Position numbers and translations under genes: made by a program. A stretch of 56,833 nt of DNA from Acidimicrobiia bacterium (lineage in GTDB: Bacteria > Actinomycetota > Acidimicrobiia > Acidimicrobiales > Aldehydirespiratoraceae), in contig JAJEJB010000002.1 in assembly GCA_022828135.1 (NCBI GenBank), forward strand, positions 1 to 56,833, given 5' to 3'. Of the stretch, positions 26,978-36,182 are shown in pieces. The notes under the pieces are model-generated. The model saw only the letters and a list, made by a program, of their open reading frames with translations, did not search any database and had not been told where the DNA came from. Position 1 is the stretch's first letter. Every line of letters begins with the position of its first letter.

Positions 26978-28246
26978 GTGGCCAAGCTTGGTGAGGGTGG
27001 CGAGCTTCTGAAGTGCTCGTTCTGCGGCAAGTCGCAGAAACAGGTCAAGAAGCTCATTGCCGGCCCCGGCGTGTACATCTGCGACGAGTGCATCGACCTC
27101 TGCAACGAGATCATCGACGAGGAACTGGCCGGCCCGTCCGACGACCCCGTCGGCGAGTTGCCCGCCCCTCGCGAGATCTACACCTTCCTGGACGACTACA
27201 TCGTCGGGCAGGACAGCGCCAAGCGCATCCTCTCGGTCGCGGTCTACAACCACTACAAGCGAGTGCAGCTCGGCGAGAGCCAGGACCCCGAGGTAGAGCT
27301 CCAGAAGTCGAACATCCTGCTCATAGGCCCGACCGGCTGCGGCAAGACGCTCATGGCCCAGACGCTTGCCCGGATGCTCAACGTGCCCTTCGCCATAGCC
27401 GACGCCACCGCCCTTACCGAGGCCGGCTACGTGGGCGAGGACGTGGAGAACATCCTCCTGAAGCTGATCCAGGCCGCCGACTACGACGTGAAGAAGGCGG
27501 AGAAGGGCATCATCTACATAGACGAGATCGACAAGATCGCCCGCAAGAGCGAGAACCCGTCGATCACTCGCGACGTCTCAGGCGAGGGGGTCCAGCAGGC
27601 TCTGCTCAAGATCCTGGAGGGCACCTCGGCATCCGTGCCCCCGCAGGGAGGGCGCAAGCACCCTCACCAGGAGTTCATCCAGATCGACACGACCAATGTC
27701 CTGTTCATCTGCGGGGGAGCATTCGCCGGCATCGAGAGGATCGTGGAGCGACGCACCGGCACCCGGGGCGTCGGATTCGGCGCCGATATCCGCCGGCCCG
27801 AGGACAAGGACCTGGGCGCCATCTTCGCCGAGGTGCTCCCGGAGGATCTCACCAAGTACGGGCTGATCCCCGAGTTCATAGGGCGGCTGCCGGTGATGGG
27901 AGCGGTGGGCAGTCTGGAACGCGACGCCCTGATGCGGATTCTCGTGGAACCCCGCAACGCCCTCGTCAAGCAGTATCAGAAGATGTTCCGGTTCGAGAAC
28001 GTCGATCTGGCCTTCGAGGAGGACGCATTGGAGGCGATAGCCGACGAGGCCATCAAGCGGGCATCGGGGGCTCGGGGGCTGCGGGCCGTGCTTGAGGAGG
28101 TCCTGCTCGACATCATGTACGACCTCCCGGGCCGCGAGGACATCTCCACCGTGGTGATCGACCGCGAGGCCGTAGGCCGGAACGTGAACCCCACGCTCGT
28201 ACCCCGTGCCGAGGAGGACGACACTCGCTCCCGGCGGGCTAGCTGA
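26978..28246 (+). CDS. clpX: ATP-dependent Clp protease ATP-binding subunit ClpX
   Basis: 422 residues. The N-terminal zinc-binding domain has CSFCGKS and [10 protein letters not shown]. The AAA+ module has Walker [12 protein letters not shown], Walker [14 protein letters not shown], the pore loop GYVGEDVE and sensor/arginine region [11 protein letters not shown]. It unfolds substrates for ClpP. It starts with GTG, 21 nt after clpP. Confidence 0.97.
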   Translation: MAKLGEGGELLKCSFCGKSQKQVKKLIAGPGVYICDECIDLCNEIIDEELAGPSDDPVGELPAPREIYTFLDDYIVGQDSAKRILSVAVYNHYKRVQLGESQDPEVELQKSNILLIGPTGCGKTLMAQTLARMLNVPFAIADATALTEAGYVGEDVENILLKLIQAADYDVKKAEKGIIYIDEIDKIARKSENPSITRDVSGEGVQQALLKILEGTSASVPPQGGRKHPHQEFIQIDTTNVLFICGGAFAGIERIVERRTGTRGVGFGADIRRPEDKDLGAIFAEVLPEDLTKYGLIPEFIGRLPVMGAVGSLERDALMRILVEPRNALVKQYQKMFRFENVDLAFEEDALEAIADEAIKRASGARGLRAVLEEVLLDIMYDLPGREDISTVVIDREAVGRNVNPTLVPRAEEDDTRSRRAS

Positions 28247-28262
28247 CGCCAGAGGGCCCTCC

Positions 28263-29564
28263 GTGGACTACGGCGCGGCCTTGGACCACCTTGAGACTCT
28301 GATCAACTACGAGTCCCGGCCCCGCGCCGGCCGGGTCCACGGCCTCAGCCTGGAGTCGATGCGCCGGCTCAGCGATGCCATGGGCGACCCCCAGCGGTGC
28401 TACCGGGTGGTGCACGTCACCGGCACCAACGGCAAGGGGTCCACCGTGCGGGTCACGGCCCGCCTGCTCCAGGAGATGGGCCTGAAGGTCGGCGCCTACG
28501 TCAGCCCCCATCTGGTGGCCCCCACCGAGCGGATCTCGGTCGACGCCGAGCCCATCGAACCCGAGACCTTCGGCGCGGCCGTCGGCGACGTAGCCCGTTT
28601 CACCGACCATCTCCGGATGCAGGCCACCTGGTTCGAGACGGTGACCGCGGCCGCGCTCCAGCACTTCGCCGACGTGGCCGTGGACGTGGCCGTGGTGGAG
28701 GTCGGGATGCTGGGACGCTTCGACGCCACCAACGTGGTGGAGGCTGAAGTGGCCACGCTCACCAACGTGGGGATGGACCACACCGACGGGGTCGGCGACT
28801 GGCGCATGGCCGTGGCCAGCGAGAAGGCCGGCATCGTCAAGCCCGACTCGACGGTGGTGTGCGGCGAGACCGACCCCGGCGTGCGTGAGGCGTTCCGGGC
28901 CGAGCCCCATGCGGCCATGCTCGAGAGGGGCCGCGACTTCGGGTTCGACAACGAGCGGCTGGCGGTCGGCGGGTGGTCGGCCGACCTGTACACGCCCCAC
29001 GGCCGCCACGAGGGGGCGCTGGTCGCGCTGCACGGGCGCCACCAGCTCGACAACGTGTCGCTGGCGGTCGCCACCGCGGAGGCATTCTTCGACGGACCGC
29101 TGCCGGAGGACGTGGTCGACGCGGCGTTGGCCAGCGTGAGGGTGCCGGGCCGGTTTGAGATTGTCGGCCGCGAGCCGTTGACCATCCTGGACGGCGCCCA
29201 CAACCCCGACGGCGCCCGGGCCGCGACCGCCACCCTCAACGAGGACTTCGCGCCGGCGGGTCGTCGGTTCCTGGTGGTGGGGATGCAGTCGGGCCGCGAC
29301 GTCGCCGGGGTGCTCGAGGGGCTCGAAGCCGGCCAGGCCGAGCTGGTGGTGTGCTGCACCGCACCCACCGCCCGGGGCATCCCCGCGGCCGAGGTGGCCT
29401 CCGCGGCCATCGGGATCGGCGCGGCCGCGGAGGCGGTCACCGACGTCGGCGCCGCCCTCGAGAGGGTCTTCGAGCTGGCCGGCCCCGCCGACGTGATCAC
29501 CGTGACCGGCTCCTTCACCGTCATCGGTGCGGCCAAAGTAGCCCTGGGCCCGAGCGGCCCGTAG
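28263..29564 (+). CDS. folC: Folylpolyglutamate synthase / dihydrofolate synthase
   Basis: 433 residues from GTG 28263, with AGAGGG at 28251-28256 as ribosome binding site. The ATP loop is VTGTNGKGSTVR; SPHLVAPTERI is the FolC signature and LTNVGMDHTDGVGD and ILDGAHNPDGARA are further Mur-ligase-fold blocks. valS, which commonly sits between clpX and folC, is absent. Confidence 0.93.
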   Translation: MDYGAALDHLETLINYESRPRAGRVHGLSLESMRRLSDAMGDPQRCYRVVHVTGTNGKGSTVRVTARLLQEMGLKVGAYVSPHLVAPTERISVDAEPIEPETFGAAVGDVARFTDHLRMQATWFETVTAAALQHFADVAVDVAVVEVGMLGRFDATNVVEAEVATLTNVGMDHTDGVGDWRMAVASEKAGIVKPDSTVVCGETDPGVREAFRAEPHAAMLERGRDFGFDNERLAVGGWSADLYTPHGRHEGALVALHGRHQLDNVSLAVATAEAFFDGPLPEDVVDAALASVRVPGRFEIVGREPLTILDGAHNPDGARAATATLNEDFAPAGRRFLVVGMQSGRDVAGVLEGLEAGQAELVVCCTAPTARGIPAAEVASAAIGIGAAAEAVTDVGAALERVFELAGPADVITVTGSFTVIGAAKVALGPSGP

Positions 29565-29567
29565 CAT
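29562..29567 (+). promoter_or_regulatory. -10 box of ndk (leaderless type)
   Basis: TAGCAT overlaps the folC stop codon and is followed by 7 nt and the GTG at 29575. Confidence 0.55.
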
Positions 29568-29574
29568 CGCCGCC

Positions 29575-29991
29575 GTGGGCCGCACGCTGGTCATATGCAA
29601 GCCCGACTCGGTCGAGCGCGGCCTCGTGGGCGAGATCATCGGTCGCTTCGAGCGCAAGGGCCTGCGGATCGTCGCGGCCGAGCTTCGCACTCTCGATCGC
29701 GATGTGCTCGCCCGCCACTACGCAGAGCACGTGGGCAAGGGTTTCTACGACGAGCTCGTCGCCTTCATGGGCAGAGGCCCCGTGCTGGTCGCGGTGGTGG
29801 AGGGGCCGGAGGACACCTGGAGCGTGGTGCGTCAGATGATGGGTGCCACCGATCCCATGAAGGCCTCGGCCGGGACCATCCGGGGAGACTTCGGGACTCT
29901 GGTTACCGAGAATCTGGTCCACGGGAGCGACTCGGCCGAGTCGGCCCTTCGCGAGATCGCCATTTTCTTTCCCGATCTACAGCAGGAATAG
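29575..29991 (+). CDS. ndk: Nucleoside diphosphate kinase
   Basis: 138 residues, standard length. It balances NTP pools. RTLVICKPDSVERGL is the N-terminal signature, and the catalytic His is in LVHGSDSAESA. The 153-nt gap after it holds the mreB promoter region. Confidence 0.96.
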   Translation: MGRTLVICKPDSVERGLVGEIIGRFERKGLRIVAAELRTLDRDVLARHYAEHVGKGFYDELVAFMGRGPVLVAVVEGPEDTWSVVRQMMGATDPMKASAGTIRGDFGTLVTENLVHGSDSAESALREIAIFFPDLQQE

Positions 29992-30073
29992 CAGCAGAAA
30001 CGTACGAATTCTGTTGTTGTATTGTTCTTGGAGGTCCCTTGACGCGAACTGTGTGCCGACTCTCGCCGTCGTC

Positions 30074-30137
30074 TACAATCGGCTAGCGGTCGGCCGGGTC
30101 TTCCGGCGTTGTGGTAGCGTCCACTACCTGATCGAGG
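30074..30137 (+). promoter_or_regulatory. mreB upstream region with -10-like boxes and ribosome binding site
   Basis: TACAAT (30074-30079) and TAGCGT (30115-30120) are candidate -10 boxes, and GAGG at 30134-30137 lies 7 nt before the ATG. This gene therefore appears leadered, unlike many neighbours. Confidence 0.45.
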
Positions 30138-30144
30138 CATCACA

Positions 30145-31164
30145 ATGAGCACAGCGAGCATGCTTTCGGGGCTGGGATGGGTCATGGGGCGCGACATGGC
30201 TCTCGATCTCGGTACCGCGAACACCGTCGTGTACGTGCGCGGCGAGGGGATCGTGCTCGATGAGCCGTCGGTGGTGGCCGTCAACACCAAGAACGGCAAG
30301 GTGCTGGCGGTGGGCTCCGAAGCGAAGAGCATGATCGGTCGCACACCGGCGCACATCCAAGCCGTCCGTCCGCTCAGAGACGGCGTGATCGCCGACTTCG
30401 ACATGTGCGAGGAGATGCTGCGCTTCTTCATCGAGCGCGTCCATCAGCGACGCTGGACCAAGCCGCGGATGGTCATCGCCGTGCCGTCGGGAATCACCGG
30501 CGTCGAGCAGCGGGCCGTGCAGGAGGCGGCCGAGTCCGCGGGCGCCCGGAAGCCGACCCACATCATCGAGGAGCCGATGGCCGCCGCGATCGGCACCGGG
30601 CTTCAGGTGTGGGAGCCGACCGGAAACATGATCGTCGATGTTGGCGGAGGCACGACCGAGGTGGCCGTCATCTCGCTCGGCGGCATCGTTTCCAGCCAGT
30701 CGATCCGGGTGGGGGGAGACGAGTTCGACAACGTCATCGCCCAGTTCGTCAAGAAGGAGCACTCGCTGCTGATCGGGGAGCGCACCGCCGAGGAGATCAA
30801 GATCATGCTCGGGTCGGCCTACCCTCTGGCACGGGAGGCGAGGGCCGAGATCCGGGGCCGCGACCTCGTGAGCGGACTGCCCCGTGTGGTCTCGGTCACC
30901 ACCGAGGACATCCGCGAGGGCTTGGAGGAGTCGGTGACCGCCATCTGCGACGCGGTGCGCGGCACTCTGGACCACACACCCCCGGAGTTGGCCGCCGACA
31001 TCATGGAATCGGGCATCATGCTGGCGGGCGGGGGCGCGCTGCTGAGGAATCTGGACCAGCGGATGGCCAACGAGACGGGTATGCCGATCACGGTCACCCA
31101 GGATCCGCTGCTCGCCGTGGTGAGGGGCTGTGGCCACGTGCTCGACAATTTGGACCAGCGGTGA
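30145..31164 (+). CDS. mreB: Rod shape-determining protein MreB
   Basis: 339 residues. Actin-like filament protein guiding lateral wall synthesis. DMALDLGTANTVVYV is phosphate loop 1, IVDVGGGTTEVAVISL phosphate loop 2, and IMLAGGGALLRNLDQRM the adenosine motif. First gene of a complete elongasome operon. Confidence 0.97.
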   Translation: MSTASMLSGLGWVMGRDMALDLGTANTVVYVRGEGIVLDEPSVVAVNTKNGKVLAVGSEAKSMIGRTPAHIQAVRPLRDGVIADFDMCEEMLRFFIERVHQRRWTKPRMVIAVPSGITGVEQRAVQEAAESAGARKPTHIIEEPMAAAIGTGLQVWEPTGNMIVDVGGGTTEVAVISLGGIVSSQSIRVGGDEFDNVIAQFVKKEHSLLIGERTAEEIKIMLGSAYPLAREARAEIRGRDLVSGLPRVVSVTTEDIREGLEESVTAICDAVRGTLDHTPPELAADIMESGIMLAGGGALLRNLDQRMANETGMPITVTQDPLLAVVRGCGHVLDNLDQR

Positions 31165-31181
31165 CCGCATCGGGCGATCTC

Positions 31182-31187
31182 TAACGT
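31182..31187 (+). promoter_or_regulatory. Possible -10 box of mreC
   Basis: TAACGT followed by 6 nt and the ATG at 31194. It would allow transcription of mreC onward separately from mreB. Confidence 0.4.
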
Positions 31188-31193
31188 TGGACG

Positions 31194-32090
31194 ATGGCGG
31201 TCGCCCAGCGCAGCGGGCGGTCCCGCTACCGCTTGTTGCTGCTGATCCTGACGGCGGCAACGCTTCTCACCCTTGACTTCCGCGGCTTCGGGCCGCTCGA
31301 CACCGCCCAGAGCCGGGTGCGCGACGCACTCGAGCCGGTGGTCTCCGCGGTCGATGTAGTTCTCGGGCCGGTAGCCGAGGTCTGGACCGTCATGTTCACC
31401 TACAACGACCTCCGCGCCGAGAACGAGAGGCTGAGGGACGAAGTCGACCGGCTCGCCAGCGCCGATATACGCGACGCGGCCGAGCAGGACGCGCTTGAGA
31501 GGCTGCTGGACGCCACCGGGGTGACCTTTGTCGAAGGCGTCGAACGGCTGACCGCGACGGTGCTGCGCGACTCTGTGGGGAACTTCGATGACGACGTGAT
31601 GTCGATTGACGTGGGTCACCGGGACGGGGTGGCTCCGGGCATGGCCGTCGTCACCTCGGCCGGCTTCGTGGGCCGGGTGGAGACCGTCGACGCGGCCTCG
31701 AGCACGGTCACCGCGGTGAGCGATCCCAGCCTGGTCGTCGGAGTGCGCCTGCTGGACACCGGTGACGTGGCGCTCGGCCACGGGATGGCCGGCGACCCGA
31801 CCCAGTTCGTGGTGGACGCCGGCCTGCGCTGGCCCGAGACCGGGGACCTGTCGGAACTGCCGGCGGTGGGGAGCCCGGTGGTGACTGCGGCCGGCAGCCG
31901 CTATCCCGCCGACATACCGGTGGGCCGGGTGGCATCGGTCGAGCCGTCGGAGGCAGGGTTGGCCCAGTTGGTGACCGTCGACCTGGCCGCGGACGTCCAG
32001 GATCTCGGCTACATGACCGTGCTGCTGCTGACACCCACCGACGAAGCACCGGTCGGCCCGGACTCCCCGTTCTCGGAGCCGTCGCCATGA
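31194..32090 (+). CDS. mreC: Rod shape-determining protein MreC
   Basis: 298 residues. An N-terminal membrane helix (LLLLILTAATLLTLDF) is followed by a coiled coil (LRAENERLRDEVDRLASAD) and a double beta-barrel domain (DVGHRDGVAPGMAVVTSAGFVGRV). It connects MreB to the transpeptidase outside the membrane. Its stop overlaps the mreD ATG. Confidence 0.93.
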   Translation: MAVAQRSGRSRYRLLLLILTAATLLTLDFRGFGPLDTAQSRVRDALEPVVSAVDVVLGPVAEVWTVMFTYNDLRAENERLRDEVDRLASADIRDAAEQDALERLLDATGVTFVEGVERLTATVLRDSVGNFDDDVMSIDVGHRDGVAPGMAVVTSAGFVGRVETVDAASSTVTAVSDPSLVVGVRLLDTGDVALGHGMAGDPTQFVVDAGLRWPETGDLSELPAVGSPVVTAAGSRYPADIPVGRVASVEPSEAGLAQLVTVDLAADVQDLGYMTVLLLTPTDEAPVGPDSPFSEPSP

Positions 32091-32692
32091 CGGCGTCGCA
32101 GCCGGTACAGAGTGTGCTGCGCTCGCGCCGCCTTCTGGCCGGGGGCAGTGTGGTCATGATCGGGCTGCGGCTCACCGTCGTGTACATGTTCGCGCTCCTG
32201 TTGCAGCTGACGTTCTTCTCGCAGGTGAGGGTGGCCGGGGTTGCGCCGGAGCTGCCGGCGCTCGTAGCCATCCTGGCCGGCCTCTTCGCCGGCCCCCGGC
32301 GGGGTTCGGTGATCGCGTTCTGCGCCGGCCTGATGTGGGACATCTACCTGTCCACGCCGCTCGGCTTGGCCGCGGCCTCCTTCGTTGTGGTGGCCTACAC
32401 GCTGGGCGGCATAACCGAGGACCTGTTCCACGACACGCGCCTCCAGACGCTGCTGCTGGTGTTCGTCGGCACGGCAGCCATGGTGACGGTCTACGCCCTG
32501 CTGGGCGCGGTGGTCGGCCAGCGCGGCCTGATCGACGACCGTCTGCCGCGGGTCGTGCTGATCGCATCCGGCTTGAATGCATTGCTCTCGCTGGTCGCCG
32601 CACCCGCGGTGCGATGGGCGGTCGCCAGTGGGCCCGCTCGGAGCCGGACGCGACGGCGTGAACCCCATGCTTCGCCGTTGAAGGGTCGCTGA
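32087..32692 (+). CDS. mreD: Rod shape-determining protein MreD
   Basis: 201 residues, very hydrophobic, with about five membrane segments (VVYMFALLLQLTFFS, ALVAILAGLFAG, AASFVVVAYTLGG, LLLVFVGTAAMVTVYALL). Small, poorly conserved MreD family; position between mreC and PBP2 secures the call. A basic tail (RSRTRRREPHAS) ends it. Confidence 0.85.
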   Translation: MTASQPVQSVLRSRRLLAGGSVVMIGLRLTVVYMFALLLQLTFFSQVRVAGVAPELPALVAILAGLFAGPRRGSVIAFCAGLMWDIYLSTPLGLAAASFVVVAYTLGGITEDLFHDTRLQTLLLVFVGTAAMVTVYALLGAVVGQRGLIDDRLPRVVLIASGLNALLSLVAAPAVRWAVASGPARSRTRRREPHASPLKGR

Positions 32693-34992
32693 TGGCCTCC
32701 AACGGCGCCGACGTCGACGAGCGGCAGGGATTCCGGCTCTATGCGATCGGCATCGTGGCGGTGTGCCTGGTGGCCGCCCTGTTCGCTCGCCTGTGGTTCT
32801 TGCAGGTACTCGAGAGCGAGGAGCTGCAGGATGTGGCGGCCACCAACATCCTGCGAGTCGTGTACACGGAGGCGCCGAGGGGCCGCATCTTCGACGCCCA
32901 GGGCAGGATCCTCGTCGACAACCGCGTGGTCCAAGTGGTGACCGTCGACCGTTTGGAGTTCCGGGCCGCCCTGGACGAGTCCGAGCAGCGGGACGTTCTG
33001 CTCCAGCTGGCCGAGATTGTCAGCCGCTCGGGGCGCCTCACGAAGGTGCGCCACATCGAGGAGCGGCTCAGCAGCCTGGAGTACGGCCCCTTCGACCAGG
33101 TTCCCGTGGCGTTCGACATAGACCCCGACCTGCTCGTGTATCTCGGTGAGCGGCCGGACCTGTTCCCAGGGGTCTCGGTGGAGGAGCGCACTGTGCGCAG
33201 CTACCCGTACGGCGAGTTGGCCGCGCATCTGCTCGGCTACGTCGGTCCGCTCACCCAGTCGGAGTACCGGGCTCAGAGCGCGCAGATCGATCCCACCGAT
33301 CCCTCTGCCAAGACGTACCAGCCCGGCGACGAGATCGGGAAGTCCGGCGTGGAGCGGATCTTCGAGAGCGAGCTGCGGGGAGTGCCCGGCGTGCGCGTCT
33401 TCGAGGTGAACCGGCTCGACGAGATTGTGAAGGTCCACGACGACAAGGGTCGTATGCCGATTCCCGGCAATGATGTGCATCTCACGATCGACCTGGACAT
33501 TCAGAGTCTCGTCGAACGCGAGCTGCGCCGGGGTCTCGACGACGCCCGACGCCAGGAGCCGTTGCAGGAGCCTGACGCTCCGAGACCGCCCGACTTCGTG
33601 GCTTCGGCGGGGGCCGCGGTGGCGCTCGACCCCAGGGACGGCTCGGTCCTGGCCATGGCGTCGTTCCCCACCTACGATCCCCGCGAGTTCGTGAACGGCA
33701 TCTCGCAGCGCCAGTTCAACGAGCTGACCGACGAGGCGAACTTCTCCCCGATCCTCAACCGGGCCATCCAGGGCCTCTATCCGCCCGGCTCGACGTTCAA
33801 GGTGGTCACGGCCTACGCCGCGCTCACCCAGGGGGTGATAGGCGCCGATGGCTCCTCGCTCATCGAGGCGGACGAGTTCTACCACGACACCGGGACGTAC
33901 CGCTATCCCTTCTGCGTGGAGGAATCCGATACCTGCCTGTTCGAGAGCCCCTATTGCTGCGACCGCGGCGTCGATCTGAGAGACGCCATCACAGTGTCGA
34001 GCGACACGTACTTCTACCGGCTGGGAGGCGAGGGCTTCTTCCGGCGGCGGCAGCCACTCGACGAGGGCATTCAGGAGTCGGCCAGGGCGTTCGGACTTGG
34101 TTCCTACTCCGGGGTTCCGCTGCCTCACGAGCGCCCCGGAGTGGTGCCCGACAGGGAGTACTACGACTACCAGTTCGAGCAGGGCGTCTTCCTGCGCGGC
34201 GGCGACCAGTGGTTCGCAGGGGACACCATCAACCTGGCGATCGGCCAGGGCAACCTGCTGACCACGCCGCTGCAGGTTGCCAATGCCTACGCGGTCCTGG
34301 CCAGCGACGGGAAGCTCCACCAGCCGAACATCGCCACCAGGATCACCGACCGCAACGGACAGGTCCTCGAGGAGTTCGGTCCCCGGCTGTTGCGTGAGCT
34401 GGAATGGACTGCTGAGATCGCGACGCCTCTGCTCGACGGGATGAACGGTGTGACTGCCTACAACCTTCCGAGCAGCTCCGGCGGAGAGGCTCTGTTGCGG
34501 GGGACGGCCTACGAGGCCTTCAATCTTCCTGGAGAGGGAGGTGTCAACTTTCCGCTGGGCGCATGGCCGGTGGCGGGCAAGACGGGCACCGCGGAGAAGC
34601 AGGGACAGGCCGACTTCGCCTGGTTCGCGGCGTTCGGCCCGGCTACCTGGCCCGAACGCGGCTTCCGCCACGATCCCGAGGTGGTGGTGGCGATGGTGCT
34701 GGAGGAGGCCGGCTTCGGCGGTGACGTGGCCGCACCGGCGGTGGCGAGGGTTCTGCTACCGATCGCCACCCACACCGTTGACAGGGCCCGCACGGCCAGG
34801 GAAGTCGACGCCTGCTACGCGGAGGTCAAGCATCTGGCGTCGTTCCTGGAGGGTGTCCGCACCGGCGAGATCAAGGTCGACCACGACGGCGTGCCCATCT
34901 CCGAGACGCGACCCGAACTCTCGGAGGACTGCTCCGAGTTGGTAGGGGGCGAGGAGGCGGTGGAGCGGCGGGGACTGGACGCTCTGCTATGA
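32692..34992 (+). CDS. mrdA: Penicillin-binding protein 2 (elongation transpeptidase)
   Basis: 766 residues, longer than the E. coli protein. One N-terminal membrane helix (YAIGIVAVCLVAALFARLWFL), a class B dimerisation domain, then the transpeptidase with the active Ser in PPGSTFKVV (SxxK), SSDTYFY (SxD variant, normal for PBP2) and GKTGTAEKQ (KTG). An Asp/Glu-rich C-terminal extension follows the enzyme core. It crosslinks peptidoglycan in the elongasome with RodA. Confidence 0.94.
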   Translation: MASNGADVDERQGFRLYAIGIVAVCLVAALFARLWFLQVLESEELQDVAATNILRVVYTEAPRGRIFDAQGRILVDNRVVQVVTVDRLEFRAALDESEQRDVLLQLAEIVSRSGRLTKVRHIEERLSSLEYGPFDQVPVAFDIDPDLLVYLGERPDLFPGVSVEERTVRSYPYGELAAHLLGYVGPLTQSEYRAQSAQIDPTDPSAKTYQPGDEIGKSGVERIFESELRGVPGVRVFEVNRLDEIVKVHDDKGRMPIPGNDVHLTIDLDIQSLVERELRRGLDDARRQEPLQEPDAPRPPDFVASAGAAVALDPRDGSVLAMASFPTYDPREFVNGISQRQFNELTDEANFSPILNRAIQGLYPPGSTFKVVTAYAALTQGVIGADGSSLIEADEFYHDTGTYRYPFCVEESDTCLFESPYCCDRGVDLRDAITVSSDTYFYRLGGEGFFRRRQPLDEGIQESARAFGLGSYSGVPLPHERPGVVPDREYYDYQFEQGVFLRGGDQWFAGDTINLAIGQGNLLTTPLQVANAYAVLASDGKLHQPNIATRITDRNGQVLEEFGPRLLRELEWTAEIATPLLDGMNGVTAYNLPSSSGGEALLRGTAYEAFNLPGEGGVNFPLGAWPVAGKTGTAEKQGQADFAWFAAFGPATWPERGFRHDPEVVVAMVLEEAGFGGDVAAPAVARVLLPIATHTVDRARTAREVDACYAEVKHLASFLEGVRTGEIKVDHDGVPISETRPELSEDCSELVGGEEAVERRGLDALL

Positions 34993-36173
34993 CCGCGACC
35001 ACAACCACTACTGAACCGGCCCGCCGGAACGTCGCGCCCGATCCCTGGTGGCTGCTGGTCGACCCGTTCCTGATCCTGTCGGCCCTCGCCATCGCGGCGA
35101 TGGGCTCGGTGCTGGTGTATTCGGCGACCAGGGGCGTCGTCGGTGACTTCACCGAGCCCAACAGCGACTTTCTCGAGCGTCAGGTGCTCTTCATCGTGAT
35201 GGGCGTGGTCGTGGGAGCGACCGCGGCATTCGTGTCGCCCAAGCTCATGAGGAAGTTCTATCCGCTGGCCTTCGCGGCCATGATGGGCGCACTGTGGCTG
35301 GTGTTGCAGGTGGGTGTGGAGGTCAACGGCACGAAGGGCTGGTTCTCCCTCGGCACGTTCCGGATGCAGCCGTCGGAGCCCGGCAAGCTCGTGGTGATTA
35401 TCGGGCTGGCGCTGCTGCTGTCGCCCCGGAAGGGCGAGGTCGGCCTGACGCGGGTGTTGCTGGGGCTGACTCTGGCCGCCGCGCCCATCGCCCTCCTCCT
35501 GCTTCAGCCCGACCTCGGGACCACGTTGGTTTATCTCGTGATCGCTCTGATCACGGTGATCGTGAGCGGGATCAAGGCTCGCTGGATCGCGCTGCTCGCG
35601 ATCGTCGCGTTGGCAGGGACGGTCGGCGTGTACCGCTCCGATGCGCTGGCCGAGTACCAGGAAGCCCGCCTGCGCGTGTACCTGTTCGAGTCCGATGTCG
35701 CCGATGAGGCCGCCAGCTACGCCTTCAACGTGGAGCAGGCCCAGATAGCCATCGGCAATGGGGGGCTGCGGGGGCAGGGGCTGTTCCAGGGGACGCAGAC
35801 CCGGTCGGATCTGGTGCCGCAGCAGCAGACCGACTTCATCTTCACCGTTGCCGGCGAGGAACTGGGCCTGCGGGGCGCGTCCCTGCTGCTGGGGCTGTTC
35901 GCCCTGCTGCTGTTTCGCGTCTGGCGAACGGCCCAGCTCGCCTTGACACAGTTCGAACGGATGATGTGCACCGGGATCTTCGCCATGCTGCTGTTCCAGA
36001 CGTTCCAGTCGGTCGGCATGACCATGGGGATGATGCCGGTGACCGGCATTCCCCTCCCGCTGGTCAGCTACGGCGGTTCGTCGATGCTCACCACTATGGC
36101 GTCTCTCGGGCTCGTCGCCGGCGTGTACCGGCGCCGCCTCGACATCGAAGGGATGCTCAGCGCGCAGCAGTAG
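34989..36173 (+). CDS. rodA: Rod shape-determining SEDS protein RodA
   Basis: 394 residues, about ten membrane segments. SEDS-family peptidoglycan glycosyltransferase. Conserved blocks include VNGTKGWFSLGTFRMQPSEPGKL, LLLQPDLGTTLVYL, NGGLRGQGLFQGTQT, QTDFIFTVAGEELGL and GIPLPLVSYGGSSML. Linked to mrdA by an ATGA overlap. Confidence 0.94.
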   Translation: MTATTTTTEPARRNVAPDPWWLLVDPFLILSALAIAAMGSVLVYSATRGVVGDFTEPNSDFLERQVLFIVMGVVVGATAAFVSPKLMRKFYPLAFAAMMGALWLVLQVGVEVNGTKGWFSLGTFRMQPSEPGKLVVIIGLALLLSPRKGEVGLTRVLLGLTLAAAPIALLLLQPDLGTTLVYLVIALITVIVSGIKARWIALLAIVALAGTVGVYRSDALAEYQEARLRVYLFESDVADEAASYAFNVEQAQIAIGNGGLRGQGLFQGTQTRSDLVPQQQTDFIFTVAGEELGLRGASLLLGLFALLLFRVWRTAQLALTQFERMMCTGIFAMLLFQTFQSVGMTMGMMPVTGIPLPLVSYGGSSMLTTMASLGLVAGVYRRRLDIEGMLSAQQ

Positions 36174-36176
36174 GCT
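36171..36176 (+). promoter_or_regulatory. -10 box of the radical SAM gene (leaderless type)
   Basis: TAGGCT overlaps the rodA stop codon and is followed by 6 nt and the GTG at 36183. Confidence 0.5.
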
Positions 36177-36182
36177 GGAGCA

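Noticed and set aside
30603..30806. Minus-strand frames inside mreB
   Set aside because: Shadows of a strongly conserved gene, without start signals or recognisable products.
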